Below are positions 34,542 to 44,590 of a stretch of DNA of 64,000 bases, piece after piece. Location: assembly GCA_951640195.1 (NCBI GenBank), contig OX621163.1:744001-808000 (forward strand), written 5' to 3'. The stretch is from Porpolomopsis calyptriformis. Taxonomy: Eukaryota > Basidiomycota > Agaricomycetes > Agaricales > Hygrophoraceae. A program made the position numbers and the translations under genes. How positions within the stretch are numbered: the stretch's first letter is position 1; each line of letters opens with the position of its first letter. A model generated the notes under the pieces. The model made no database searches. It had not been told where the DNA came from and saw only the letters and a list, made by a program, of their open reading frames with translations.

Positions 34542-35854
34542 GATGTCTGACCTGTGCGAAGCCAACGTCATCCTCGACGGCCGAATTTTCATTGGAAAGT
34601 GTGTCTTCGATCAGCGGCTGCATTGCAATTAGCGTTAATACGACTACTAGCTTGCTGGCCGCTCAGTCACCCGCATTTCGGTCAACCCTTGGGATTACAC
34701 ACATTCTTTCACTTTGTCGCGATTACAGTTCGACGGGGCCCGACCATTTAGTGATCGCCGTAGACGACTTTGACCACGAAGATCTCCTCATTCACTTTCC
34801 GGAATGTTGTCAATTTATCCAGAATGCGTTGGATGCAGGTGGTAAAATACTTGTCCACTGCAATATGGGTGTATCGAGGAGTCCCACCGTTGTGTGTGCA
34901 TACAGTAAGCCTGTTCGTTGACCATTCCAGTGAGCGTTCCGTTACAAAGTATACTGTAGTAATGTCGACCCAACGCCTGTCGGTTTCGGATGCAGTGACC
35001 TTCGTTAAGGGACGTGAGTACTCTTTTCGTTCACAAGCCTTACCAGTATCAACAAGGAATATACCCGCAGGTCGGCCTAGAATTTACCCAAACTTTGGAT
35101 TTTTGAACCAACTGGATGTCTTTGAACAATGCAATTATCAACCATCGCCCACTAACGAAATATATATTGGATGGAAACGCCAACGCGACAACAACCTTCT
35201 CAATCTGGTTCGCGAAATTGATGTGGAAACTATCCTCGATCATCTCTTCGTGATGTAGTAAGTCGATGTTTCCTGCATCACTTGTTCGATGGCACCCTGG
35301 ATTGATTCCGTTGCGTTCTAGTTTCCTTCCGTTTCCTGAATCACTGCTAGCTCTCTTCCTCGCAGAGCAAGGCTTCACCCATCTGTTGACTCTATCTCGT
35401 CTGACTTACCTCCCTGTCAACACATCCGGTCTTAACCTTCCGGCCACATGTAAGGACATCAATCTCGACTCGGACTCGTCCCATCAAGATCCAACAACCG
35501 AGGGTTGTAAATTTATTCAAGACGCAGTTGAAAGCGGTGGGAAAGTTCTTCTGTTCAGCAAGTCCGCTGTCGAGCTTTCTACCATTATCTGCGCTTACCG
35601 TCAGTCAACTTTGATGGTCTATGACGAGACAACGGCTGATTATTAAATAGTGATGACTTCGCAGAACATTGATTTCTCCACGGCATTCACGAACGTACAA
35701 GATGGTATCATCTTCTTCAATCTCTCTCATTTTTTATGGCTGAATCGAAATCCTGGCAGTTCTCCCGGTTCCGGATTTTACAAAAACTCCAATCCGCAAG
35801 AAGATGCAGAACTATTTCGACCAAGTATTATCACCTCGAGGCATTACTTGGTGA
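34542..35854 (+). CDS. Double dual-specificity phosphatase-like protein, copy 2
   Basis: Paralogue of the gene at 9183-10510. Start: MSDLCEANVILDGRIFIG, then a GTGTGTC-type donor near 34599. Domain 1 has LLAAQSPAFRSTLGITHILS and the active loop VHCNMGVSRSPTVVCAY, with the catalytic Cys and Arg present. The linker reads RPRIYPNFGFLNQLDVFEQC. Domain 2 has FLPFPESLLALFLAEQGF and the degenerate loop VLLFSKSAVELSTIICAY without the Cys. The last exon, joined after VQD by an intron at about 35706-35759, reads VLPVPDFTKTPIRKKMQNY, then FDQVLSPRGITW, ending at 35854; the same tail ends copy 1. Intron positions match copy 1. Function unknown; probably domain 2 regulates domain 1 or binds a partner. Confidence 0.72.
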
Positions 35855-35962
35855 GGTCTGGGTCTGGCATGATAGACAAGATGGCAGGTTGTATGATGGA
35901 CGAGCGTGTCTGATAGTAGTTGTGGCGGAAATTTGTTTGTCATTAGTTGGCCAGACGCGTAG

Positions 35963-37162
35963 ATGGAAACCAAAACGAAGAGGAGACTAGAGTCAGAAAG
36001 TACAGATCCCAGTCAAGAACGACCACGGAAGAGTGTCAAGGCTGACGCGAACGCTGGTCAAGATGATCCTCCCGATACTCCACTCGCATGTTTACTCGAC
36101 ATTACCCATCTTACGACCCATCTCGACATATCCAGCCGTTTTGACCAGATAGCGGACGCGTTATTCTTTGACTTTGAACTCTTGTTAGGCTGCGACAACG
36201 TGCACACCAAATTCCAGATCCTCGAGTTAGAGTTCTACCTCAAAAAACCCGGTTGCCACGACGACCCGTTTACCCATGGAAGTGCGGAGCAAAGTCAAAG
36301 TGGTCGATGGTTTGTGATACCTATTGCTATTTATCCATACTAACATTCTTTTAGGTACTTTCACCGAGCGCAAAGATATGGTGGTCAAGTTGACCATGCC
36401 TCGACCTCTGGTGGTGGTTACCGAGGCGGGAGTCGCAAAGGACTTGACTTGACGTTCGGTGGACCCGTAACCTCTTCGTACTTTACGTCTCTAAACAAAC
36501 GCCCCCCCATTCGCGGGGGTATTCTCCTCCGAACGATACGGCGTATGAAGGATTCCAAGGTTATATCAGGCCCGTCCTTGTTGGTGGATGAGATCTTGCG
36601 ACTCAGCGGAGCTTCCGGTATATCAGAACTGGTGGAACAAAAGTGGGGTGGCGACCTCACTGCACTGCCAACCGCGTCCTCTACCAGAACGCTCCCTTCT
36701 ACTTTCCTCCTCCTTCAACGGAAAACCGACAGCTTGGCCGTACAAAAACCACGCGTATATCGCTCTCCACGTATAGGCCTTGATTTATCCCATCAGCCAA
36801 CGACAGCCCTCGTCACCGACGCACGCGTTGTCTACGTGTCGAAACGGTACCGTTACTTCATCCACCCCGATCTCCTCACATCGAACGGCCGCGGTCAGAC
36901 CTTCCTCGGTGTTTATCAAGCCTCCCGCGATTCAGGACGTTATGGGAATGAGGCTGGATATCGGCGGGAGGTGATAAAGGTCACGGGTCTTTCAGAGAAA
37001 ACAGTCGTCAAATATCTCGAAGATTATAAATCTGGAAACAAGGACGGTAACCTGAAGACCTTCGTTGGGGTGGCTGGAAAAAGAGTTTCGGCATCTTTGT
37101 CTGGGTGGTTGAAGATGATGGGCACCCTGGACAAACTTCAGGCGGTCGATGCCACGGAATGA
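35963..37162 (+). CDS. Fungal protein with 3-methyladenine-glycosylase-like pattern, intact copy
   Basis: Two-exon gene, start METKTKRRLESESTDPSQ. The intron is 36310-36354 (GTTTGTG..TTTTAG). Conserved blocks are LACLLDITHLTTHLD, FQILELEFYLKKPGCHDDPF, then GRWYFHRAQRYGG spanning the splice, YRGGSRKGLDLTFGG, GGILLRTIRR, ISGPSLLVDEILRLSG, YRSPRIGLDLSH, KRYRYFIHPDLL and TFLGVYQASR. The order of an acidic EF-Y-DDPF block, a glycine-rich R-K-G-L-D-T block, GGILLR, GPSLLVDEIL and PRIGLD..YRYF resembles the MPG/AAG base-excision glycosylase fold (GP-L-ALGI, PRIGI, RF-V). The MPG link is my inference from motifs; no enzyme activity is claimed. A damaged duplicate lies at 40431-41400. Confidence 0.6.
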
Positions 37163-37239
37163 CTTTATTACCAAACGATGCGTTTCTGTCCCCGATGGCC
37201 TTACGGTTGTTGTCTTTGTAGAACCCTGGACCCCCCCAA

Positions 37240-37690
37240 AAAAAATCTAAGATGAATATACAGGTTCTAAGCAAAAGTGGTATTCAAACGGACACGATCC
37301 CTGCTATAGATCCTACTGCCATCCCCGACTCCGATATCGAGAAACTACGCCTCAGAGCTGCAACCCGAGGTATCTTATCGCCGCAATCAAACTGGGACGG
37401 CGGGCGTCAAAGTTCTTCTTGAGGCTAATTTCGTGCTCCCAGAGGGAAGGGCTATTCGCAAGTCATGATACAGTATGTGATCCATTAACATTGTCGGTCC
37501 TCTTAGGGTATGCACGACTCCCATTAGAGGGTGATCCACGTGTTGACTGTCGTTGCAGTTCTCTTGAGTTGCAAGTGGAGGCCCTCACTCCGGATGGCGA
37601 AGAATTATATCGATGAGCTTCTTCTGCCGTTCACTCAAAACTGGCGGGAGGAGCTGATAGCTTGAGTGTGGGTATTCGGAACTCTGTGAC
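37240..37690 (+). pseudogene. Degenerate protein-coding fragment, family unknown
   Basis: The plus strand shows in order, in different frames, the protein-like segments IPDSDIEKLRLRAATRGILS and YARLPLEGDPRVDC, then YIDELLLPFTQNWREELIA. Stops lie between them, and I found no intron set that restores one frame. The pieces read like a decayed gene of a fungal family I do not recognise. Confidence 0.3.
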
Positions 37691-38387
37691 CTCAATCGTG
37701 AATACTCCCAGACGTGCTCAGTCAGACTGGCTACAGCAGCATCATGGGATATGATGGATCAAAGCCGCATTGTGAATTCAGCAACCCGGTTCGCATCTAT
37801 TATCGGAAGCAAATATTCCTCCTCGTCGAATTCTCTTCTAATCATCCCAACGATGAACCATTCCCATTTCGCCTTCGATTCAATAGCAACTGTTAACTGA
37901 CACTTCTCGATCGCCTTGCGAGACATGCCATTGAATTCCGCAAACAAGGTTGTTACAAAGAGGCCGAGGTATTGATGAATAGAACGTGGGCATTATTTGG
38001 ATTATTTAGAGCTGGGCTGCGGACGTTTCTGTTCCAGGGTTATGAAAAGTGACTTAGGATATATGACCCTGATTATTGTCGAAGGATGCCAGGAGTATGA
38101 AATCTGTCCGCCCACAAGTAGGTCTATCGCTCAATTCTTCGTAACGAGGTCGGGTTGTAATTGAGAGCCCTAGCATATTTCAGAGGTTGCGGTACACGGG
38201 GGTGGAAAAGTGGATTCAATATTCAATGGCTACTAGTACACATTTGCTCAATGTTGTCCTTCGTCAAGCTCCAGTCGCAAGCCACATTTCGCCCTTCTGC
38301 TGACTATCTAGAGTCCACGGAGACCTTCAATTCGACAACCCTCCATGCACTATCCCATCGTGCTGACACTATTACAACAACTTGAAT
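37691..38387. other. Gene-poor stretch upstream of HEAT gene 3' end
   Basis: About 700 bases without a recognisable gene. A minus-strand frame of 62 codons (37759-37947) has ordinary composition and no family. No RNA gene, transposon end or strong repeat was found. Confidence 0.4.
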
Positions 38388-40182
38388 TCAATCTCCAGCG
38401 GTGGGCCAGGTGAAGTATGTATCTGCTTCAGGCAGGATACTTTCCTTCTTTTGGTCAGGGATGAATTGGATTTCCAAGGCAAGCGGACTGGGCGGTATTT
38501 CCAGCCTTGAGCTAATAGCCTCTTTACATTCATCGGCAATGAATTGGATTTCCACAGATGATGGACTCGGAGGAATGTCGTCTGCCTGGCCAACACCTTC
38601 CTTAGCCCCGTCAGCTATGAATTGTATCTCCATAGAGAGAGGGCTTGGGGGAGCGTCCGGACTCTGAGAATCCTCTTCTGACAACCGAAGTCCAGGATCC
38701 ATCTGACCAACTTGAATATCTTCCTGATCTCCAGACAGACCAACATGATGCCACAACGACAGGGATGGTGAGAATACAAAAACATTCCAACTGAGCCGTA
38801 CCCACCTTTGCTTGTCCATATGGTACCATATCTTGGGTATTGACCGTAGTTGACTGAGGATTGCTTCTGCTAGTATGGAGTTGGGTGATCTATATATCGA
38901 GCCATGGGATTATGTCCATACAAAGGCAAGCAGATATTACGTTGCCGATAACAGAACCCTGATCACCACGATGGGTAGTCACCGGTTGAGCCTTGACATT
39001 ATCAGGGAGTGCAGCTACACAGAGGGAATGAGTGAATATACTGTTCAATATCCTTCCATTACCTACGATCTTGTGAAAGCTTGACGAAAATACTTTCGGC
39101 CAAGGAGCGAATGTCAAAATCGGAGTGCTCCAACAGCTTTCCAATTTGTGGGACAAAAGGTCTAATGGTATCATGGAATGCAGCTGCGAAAAACGAATTA
39201 ATAAAGCACTTAACATAATATGCATTCACCACCCACGCTCTTCAGCAAGTTTGGCCAGTAGATTTGTTCCTGAGTATTGAGAGGTGAAAAAACTAGAGTC
39301 TTCATTCAACAGCTTGACGATCTGTGGCACTGCAGGCCCGATATCTTCAAGGAATATATCTGGGCAGAAGATTGGTAAAACATCAAACACAGTATGCGTT
39401 CATGGCTCACCCCGTTCTGCAAGGTTGGCGAGTAGAGTCGCCCCCGAGGAACGAACACTTGAATCCGAGTCACTCAACAGCTTGATGATTTGCGGCACTG
39501 CATCCGTGATGTCTTGGAGGGATGTGGCTGCGTAGAATGACTGAGTAAAACCCCCAACATGATGGATTCACCACCCACACTGTTCCACAAGTTTGGCGAG
39601 TAGAGTCGCCCCTGAGGAACGCACACTTGAATCAGAGTCATTTAATAGCTTGATGGTTTGTGGCACCGCGAGCCTGACGTCTTCAAGGAATACATCTGCG
39701 CAGAATGAATCAGTAAGACACCCAACACGGTATGCATTCATAACTCACCCTCCGCTGCGATTACGGTGAGTAGCTTTGCTCCCAGTGACCGAACATCCGG
39801 ATCAGGGTCATCCAACGCCTCGATGATATACCGCACTGTATCTTTGGTACTTTGGAGGGATGTAGCTGCGTGGAATGGCTGAGTAAAATGCGCAACATGA
39901 TGGATCCACCACTCACACTGTTCCACAAGTTGAACAAGTCGAGTTACCCCCGGTGACCGAGCATTCGCATCAGAGTAGTTCAATTCTGGATGAAATTGTG
40001 TGGAAGGAGGAACGAAGATATTGAGGCCAAAGCTTACCGACTGCAAGTTTGATATTTTCAAGGACGAGTTTATGCGGGCTTCTCGAACTGGGAACGGCAG
40101 GAACATCTCTGGCAATGCTCGATCCCACCATGTGGCAGTGTTTGGACACGGCCATCCCATTTACGAACAGACCCCTTGCCAA
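38388..40182 (-). CDS. HEAT/armadillo-repeat protein with one exon per repeat
   Basis: The minus strand holds a series of exons each encoding one about 40-residue HEAT-like unit with consensus SLQD..AVPQIIKLL.DSDSSVRSSGATLLAKL. Seven units can be placed: the first ends LNYSDANARSPGVTRLV; then YIIEALDDPDPDVRSLGAKL, QTIKLLNDSDSSVRSSGATL, QIIKLLSDSDSSVRSSGATL, QIVKLLNEDSSFF, QIGKLLEHSDFDIRSLAE, and a weak last unit. Introns between units all fall in phase 1, with donors such as GTGAGT and GTGGGT. The proposed start is MARGLFVNG at 40182. The C-terminal exons, joined by an intron near 38890-38945 and one near 38729-38813, lead to a tail with three copies of a PPSPLxxEIQFI motif (38400-38650). The stop at 38388 follows TWPTAGD. 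HEAT repeats usually bind proteins; no partner can be named. Exon joins in the C-terminal half are less certain. Confidence 0.6.
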
Positions 40183-40430
40183 AAAGGAGCATTCTTTGCA
40201 GCTGCACGCCCGTTGGTGAAATAGATACTGGCAGTAGACGACCGCGTAAACAAGTCGTCCATTCTCATGTCTCAGGCAGGGAGGGCCGACACTTCCAACA
40301 TGGACCGTTTCTCAAAGCCTTTTTTTTTGGATCTTGGCCCTGCTTCCCACCCTCACCGCCAAACCCCCTATGATCACAACCATACTATCGCTTCTATAGG
40401 CCCATTTGTTTTGTTGGTCCGTCTCTACCT

Positions 40431-41400
40431 ATGGAAACCAAACCGAAGAGGAGACGAGCGTCAGAAAATGCAAATGACCACGGAGGAGTGTCAAGGCCGA
40501 TGCGACAAGCCTTCGCACACTCCTCCGTGCTTACTGGACATTACCCATCTTACCGCCCATCTTGACATGCAGCCGTTTTGACCAGATAGCCGACGTGTTA
40601 TTCTTTGAGATCTTGTTGGGCAGTGTGCACACCAAATCCTAGATCCCCGAACCAGAGTCCTAAAATCCGGCTGCCACGATATATTCATGGAAGTGAGGAG
40701 CAAAGTCAAAGTGGTTGATGGTTTGTGTGATACCCAATGCTATTTATCATTTATTACTTTCAATTGACATTCTTTTAGGTACCTTCACCGAGCACAAAGA
40801 TATGGTCAAGCTGACCATGCTCGACCTTTGTTGAGACGGGAGTCGCAAAGGACTTGACATTCGGTGGGGGTATTCTTCTCCGAACGATACGGCGTACGAA
40901 AGGTTCCAAGGCCCGTCCTTGTTGGTGGACGAGATCTTGCGACTCAACGGAGCTTCAAGTATATGGAACAAATGGTGGGGTGGCGACCTCACTGCACTGC
41001 CAAATATGTTCTCTACCAGAACTCTCGTTTCTACTTTCCTGCTCCTTCGACGGAAAACGGACACCTTGGCCGTGCAAAACCACGCGTATCTCCACGAATA
41101 TTATCCCATCAGTTACCATCACACGCACGCGTTATCCGCGTATCGAAACGGTACCGTTACTTCATCCAACGGTCGCGGTCAGACCTTTCTTGGTGTTTAT
41201 CAAACGCTCCAAGATTCAGGACGTCAGGGGAATGAGCATCAGCGGGAGGTGATAAAGATTTCTTTCAGAGGAAACAATCTCGAAGATTTCTGGATTTAAG
41301 AATGATGGCCTGAAAACTTTTATTGGGCAGCCGGCAAAAGAGTTTCGGCATCTGTCCGGGTGGTTGAAAATGATGGGTGGCCTGGACAAACTTCAGTAAC
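40431..41400 (+). pseudogene. Decayed duplicate of the glycosylase-like gene at 35963
   Basis: The region aligns by eye with 35963-37162 from METKPKRRRASENAND through LLDITHLTAHLD to the YRYF block and the C-terminal WLKMMGG segment. It keeps the same intron (a TTCTTTTAG acceptor near 40778, before GTACCTTCACCGAG). Several deletions and stops break the frame: the reading frame ends soon after MQPF at about 40580, the DDPF block is lost, and the segment near 41280-41400 is out of frame. Since the intron is retained, the copy came from DNA duplication, not from retroposition. Confidence 0.75.
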
Positions 41401-42181
41401 CGATGCACAGTGATCTCACGGGATGACTTTTTTTACAAAGCGATGCGTTTCTGCCTTGCGACTATGTGAAAGGTGCTCCAACGGGTTTGCTAATTTTTTG
41501 CAGGCTACATTCTACGATATTAACTGCGGAGATGATCGGTGCTACTTACTTCCTAATTTGGCAATAAGCTATACTTTGAAAGCGGAGGCGATGCCAAGCC
41601 GTAGCCGATTAAATGGTAGCAACACTAAACCCCGATCTCTCACTGCGGGCCTTTCATGCGGACAATATGTCTATGTCTGTGTAATTTTCCGCAGGTGGCG
41701 CACAGCCTGTTACATCATCGAGATAGGCAAATCGTGCGGGTGGGTTTCCGTTGCGATACTCCAAGTGGCTTCATTCAGGCTGACCATGCAACGGAATCGC
41801 TCAGAATCTGATCTCATAACCGACGAACATCGAGGCATGGTAGGACAACATTCCGAACGACTCTACGTTGCTGCTGAGCATCGGGATGAGATCTCCTACG
41901 AATACACATCCCCGTATGGACCGCACGTCCAACATCAATAACCTTGTTGTTGTAGGAACTCTGATAAACTATCCCCTGCTGCGGATAAGGCACCTCAATG
42001 CGCAGGAATAGGCGATGCTGAATATTCTCATAAAGCTTCTTGTGTCAGGTCTGCCTTTTAACTTGATTCATTCTCACTCACCCTGTGGTGAAACTCGTTC
42101 ACGTCACGCGTCGGCAACTCACCCTACTCTCACCCGTTCTCTATTCGATCTCTCCCTTCCACCTCCCCCCCCTCATTCCTC
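41401..42181. other. Intergenic stretch upstream of RTA1-family gene
   Basis: An open frame of 172 codons on the plus strand (41423-41941) has no recognisable domain, and I do not call it a gene. The final 120 bases before the next start are very C- and T-rich (42100-42178), a common form of basidiomycete promoter/5' UTR close to the start. Confidence 0.4.
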
Positions 42182-43213
42182 ATGGCTTCTCCCACCACCA
42201 CTATCGGTGCCATGGTCAGCAGTGCTGTATCCGCCGCCCCTAGTTGCATTACTGCGACACCCGGCAAGAACGGTCGCGTCCCACCCGAGGACTGTCGTAG
42301 CATTTGGTTCTATGACCCATCCATCCCCGCCGCCATCCTCGTCGCCATCCTATTCGCGATAAGCACCGTTATCCACATTATGCAGGCGAGCCACTATCGG
42401 ATGAGATTCTGTTGGGTTATCATTATGGCCGGAATATGGGAAACAACCGGTTTCATCCTTCGCATCCTATCAGCCCAAAACCAAATCAGCCTAGGGCTCT
42501 ACGTCCCTGAAGAACTTCTCATCCTGCTCTCCCCCATCTGGGTTAACGCGTTCGACTACATGCTCCTCGGACGCATGGTCTACTACTTTTTGCCCGAGCA
42601 GAAAATCCTCGGATTGCGTGCCGTTCATTTCGCAAAGTTCTTCGTGACGATGGATATTTCAGCTTTCGTTGTCCAAGCCATCGGCGGCAGTATACTGTCC
42701 CAAGGAGGGGGCGAGTCCATCAGTACCCTAAACCTCGGTTTGCACATTTACATGGGCGGTGTCGGCGTGCAAGAAGCCTTCATTCTCGGCTTCGTATGCC
42801 TCGCCATCATGTTCCACCGCCGGATGCTCGAGCTCGAGCGCGAGGGGATACTGGAACAAAAAGGGAAGGAAAGATGGAGGCAACTCCTCTACGCCCTCTA
42901 CGCCTCCCTCACGTTGATCACCATCAGGATCATATTCCGCCTGGTGCAATACTCGTCTGGGTTCACGAGCCAGATCCCGACACATGAAGTATACTTTTAC
43001 ACCCTCGAAGCTTTCCCTATGGTTATCGCCCTCTTCGTAATGAATATCATTCACCCTGGCCGCACATTTATCGGACCCGGGTACGAATTTGCCAAGGAAA
43101 CGAAAGAGGAGAAGCGGGCTAAGAAGGAGGCAAAGAAGGCAAAGAAGGTTGCACGGTTAGAGCAAAAGAAGACGGCACGGGAGGGTACGCAAAATGCAGG
43201 CTCATTTGTTTAA
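42182..43213 (+). CDS. RTA1-family seven-helix membrane protein
   Basis: Intronless 343-residue protein of the RTA1/lipid-translocating exporter family, linked in yeast to tolerance of 7-aminocholesterol and to phytosphingosine export (Rsb1). Visible hydrophobic segments include PAAILVAILFAISTVIHIMQ, FCWVIIMAGIWETTGFILRI, LLILLSPIWVNAFDYMLLGR, FAKFFVTMDISAFVVQAIGG, EAFILGFVCLAIMFHRRML, LYALYASLTLITIRIIFRLV and PMVIALFVMNIIHPG. The signatures WETTGFILRILS, FVTMDISAFVVQAIGG and IRIIFRLVQYSSG are typical. The C-terminus is a highly charged cytosolic helix rich in K and E. The substrate cannot be inferred. Confidence 0.9.
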   Translation: MASPTTTIGAMVSSAVSAAPSCITATPGKNGRVPPEDCRSIWFYDPSIPAAILVAILFAISTVIHIMQASHYRMRFCWVIIMAGIWETTGFILRILSAQNQISLGLYVPEELLILLSPIWVNAFDYMLLGRMVYYFLPEQKILGLRAVHFAKFFVTMDISAFVVQAIGGSILSQGGGESISTLNLGLHIYMGGVGVQEAFILGFVCLAIMFHRRMLELEREGILEQKGKERWRQLLYALYASLTLITIRIIFRLVQYSSGFTSQIPTHEVYFYTLEAFPMVIALFVMNIIHPGRTFIGPGYEFAKETKEEKRAKKEAKKAKKVARLEQKKTAREGTQNAGSFV

Positions 43214-43466
43214 GTTGCTTCAGAATGGACTTCATTATTTATTGGACTTCATTATTTATTTAGCTTTCGAATACCATCCCCCCTGTTTATCCACTGAGAG
43301 TGCACATTTGGTGGCATCTCCAGTTGGGGCTATCCGCAACCGACCCTCACCTAAGACCATGCATGAGTCAAATTTGAACGGTAACCGGCGCTGACTCGAG
43401 GTAACGATTTACGCTTAAAGGGATGCACCATAGCCAGATAATTATTTACACGAGCCCGTCCCTTCA

Positions 43467-44396
43467 ATGCATCAAGAACACAACATCCCCTGGAACACTC
43501 TCGCCTCCAACCTAAGTTTCATCCGCCAAAACCCCCATCGCACTCCCCGCCGGACAGACCTCTTCCCGCGAAACCGTCCGACACAAGAGGCCGAACTCAA
43601 TCATTTTGCCCGAAAACTCGCAAAGACCATCCAGACGTTTTCGGAAACAGAGCGAGCCAAGTACCCGAGCGCGTCCCAACTCATATCCGAATATCCCTCC
43701 TCGGAGAAAATCTTCTCGGACGAGGTGCTCGAGCGCCATCCCGGTGTTCTAACCACCGACAACCAGCTCTTCCACAATTGGATATACCACCCAAAGCCAG
43801 ACCATAAAGTGACCAGGCGCCGTCCCGGTTGCCGCTCGGCCAAGCAACAGGGGTGCGAGCGCGAGGCATCCCCACCGCCGCCGCCACCACCACCACCACC
43901 ACCACCGACATCGACCGTCACCGGAGGTGGCAACTTTGACCACATTCTCAGAGTTCTCATCAACGAAAACGTCCTCCGTCCGGTCCTCACGCTCGTCAAC
44001 CGCCCCGACTGCCCGCTCTTCCAACATTCCTATCTCAGCTGGTGCGGCCATTACAGTTTCTCGATCATAGCCGAGTCCGCCCTTCTTGCGTACATCTTCT
44101 TCAACACGGTCGCAGCGGCCGGCCTGTTGGAAAACGGGGAGTATATGGAGCTCGCGGAGTATTCGACAGTCGAGTTTTCAGTCGTGATGGATTTTTATGG
44201 GCCACCGTTTTATGATGCCCTCTTCCAAGAACGCAAGAAAGTTGGCGTGCATCATGACCTCCCCCGATTTCACGAGTATCTAAAGACATTGTTCCGCCTC
44301 CTCTATCGGTACGATATGGTGCTCCGCGAAGGGGGCAAGGATCCTGGATGGGAGGAGGTGATCGTTTTGTATATCCGATGGTTGTGGTTCAAATGA
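43467..44396 (+). CDS. Fungal protein of unknown function with polyproline run
   Basis: Intronless 309-residue open frame from MHQEHNIPWNTLASNLSF to YIRWLWFK, with codon-scale consistency over its whole length. The N-terminal third is basic and polar; a run of 12 prolines encoded at about 43871-43909 separates it from a helical C-terminal half with FDHILRVLINENVLRPVLTL, HYSFSIIAESALLAYIFFN and a short hydrophobic stretch AESALLAYIFFNTVAAAGLL. No family is recognised. It may be a lineage-specific gene. It is in tandem with the RTA1-family gene and converges on ESS2. Confidence 0.6.
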   Translation: MHQEHNIPWNTLASNLSFIRQNPHRTPRRTDLFPRNRPTQEAELNHFARKLAKTIQTFSETERAKYPSASQLISEYPSSEKIFSDEVLERHPGVLTTDNQLFHNWIYHPKPDHKVTRRRPGCRSAKQQGCEREASPPPPPPPPPPPPTSTVTGGGNFDHILRVLINENVLRPVLTLVNRPDCPLFQHSYLSWCGHYSFSIIAESALLAYIFFNTVAAAGLLENGEYMELAEYSTVEFSVVMDFYGPPFYDALFQERKKVGVHHDLPRFHEYLKTLFRLLYRYDMVLREGGKDPGWEEVIVLYIRWLWFK

Positions 44397-44590
44397 ATTA
44401 CTCTGTCGCTGAAGAGGCTTGACAAACTATGTTCGAGATCCAAGATTTTGTTCCAATGGCAATCAACTCGAGTACCTGTGAGACATTGCCTTGTTCAGAG
44501 AACAGAGAATGTCGCGAGGTCCACCTACATGATATGCTTCAAATTATGACTGAAAACTCGATCGATCAGGAGGCACGCAACAATTCTGTA

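Noticed and set aside
41423..41941. 172-codon open frame as a gene
   Set aside because: No recognisable domain, no family-like blocks, and it overlaps the tail of a pseudogene; probably chance.
43225..43260. Direct repeat of GACTTCATTATTTATT after the RTA1-family gene
   Set aside because: A single short tandem duplication in a 3' UTR with no other feature.
43601..44051. Glycine-rich minus-strand frames opposite the polyproline gene
   Set aside because: They are antisense to the proline codon run of the plus-strand gene and have no other support.
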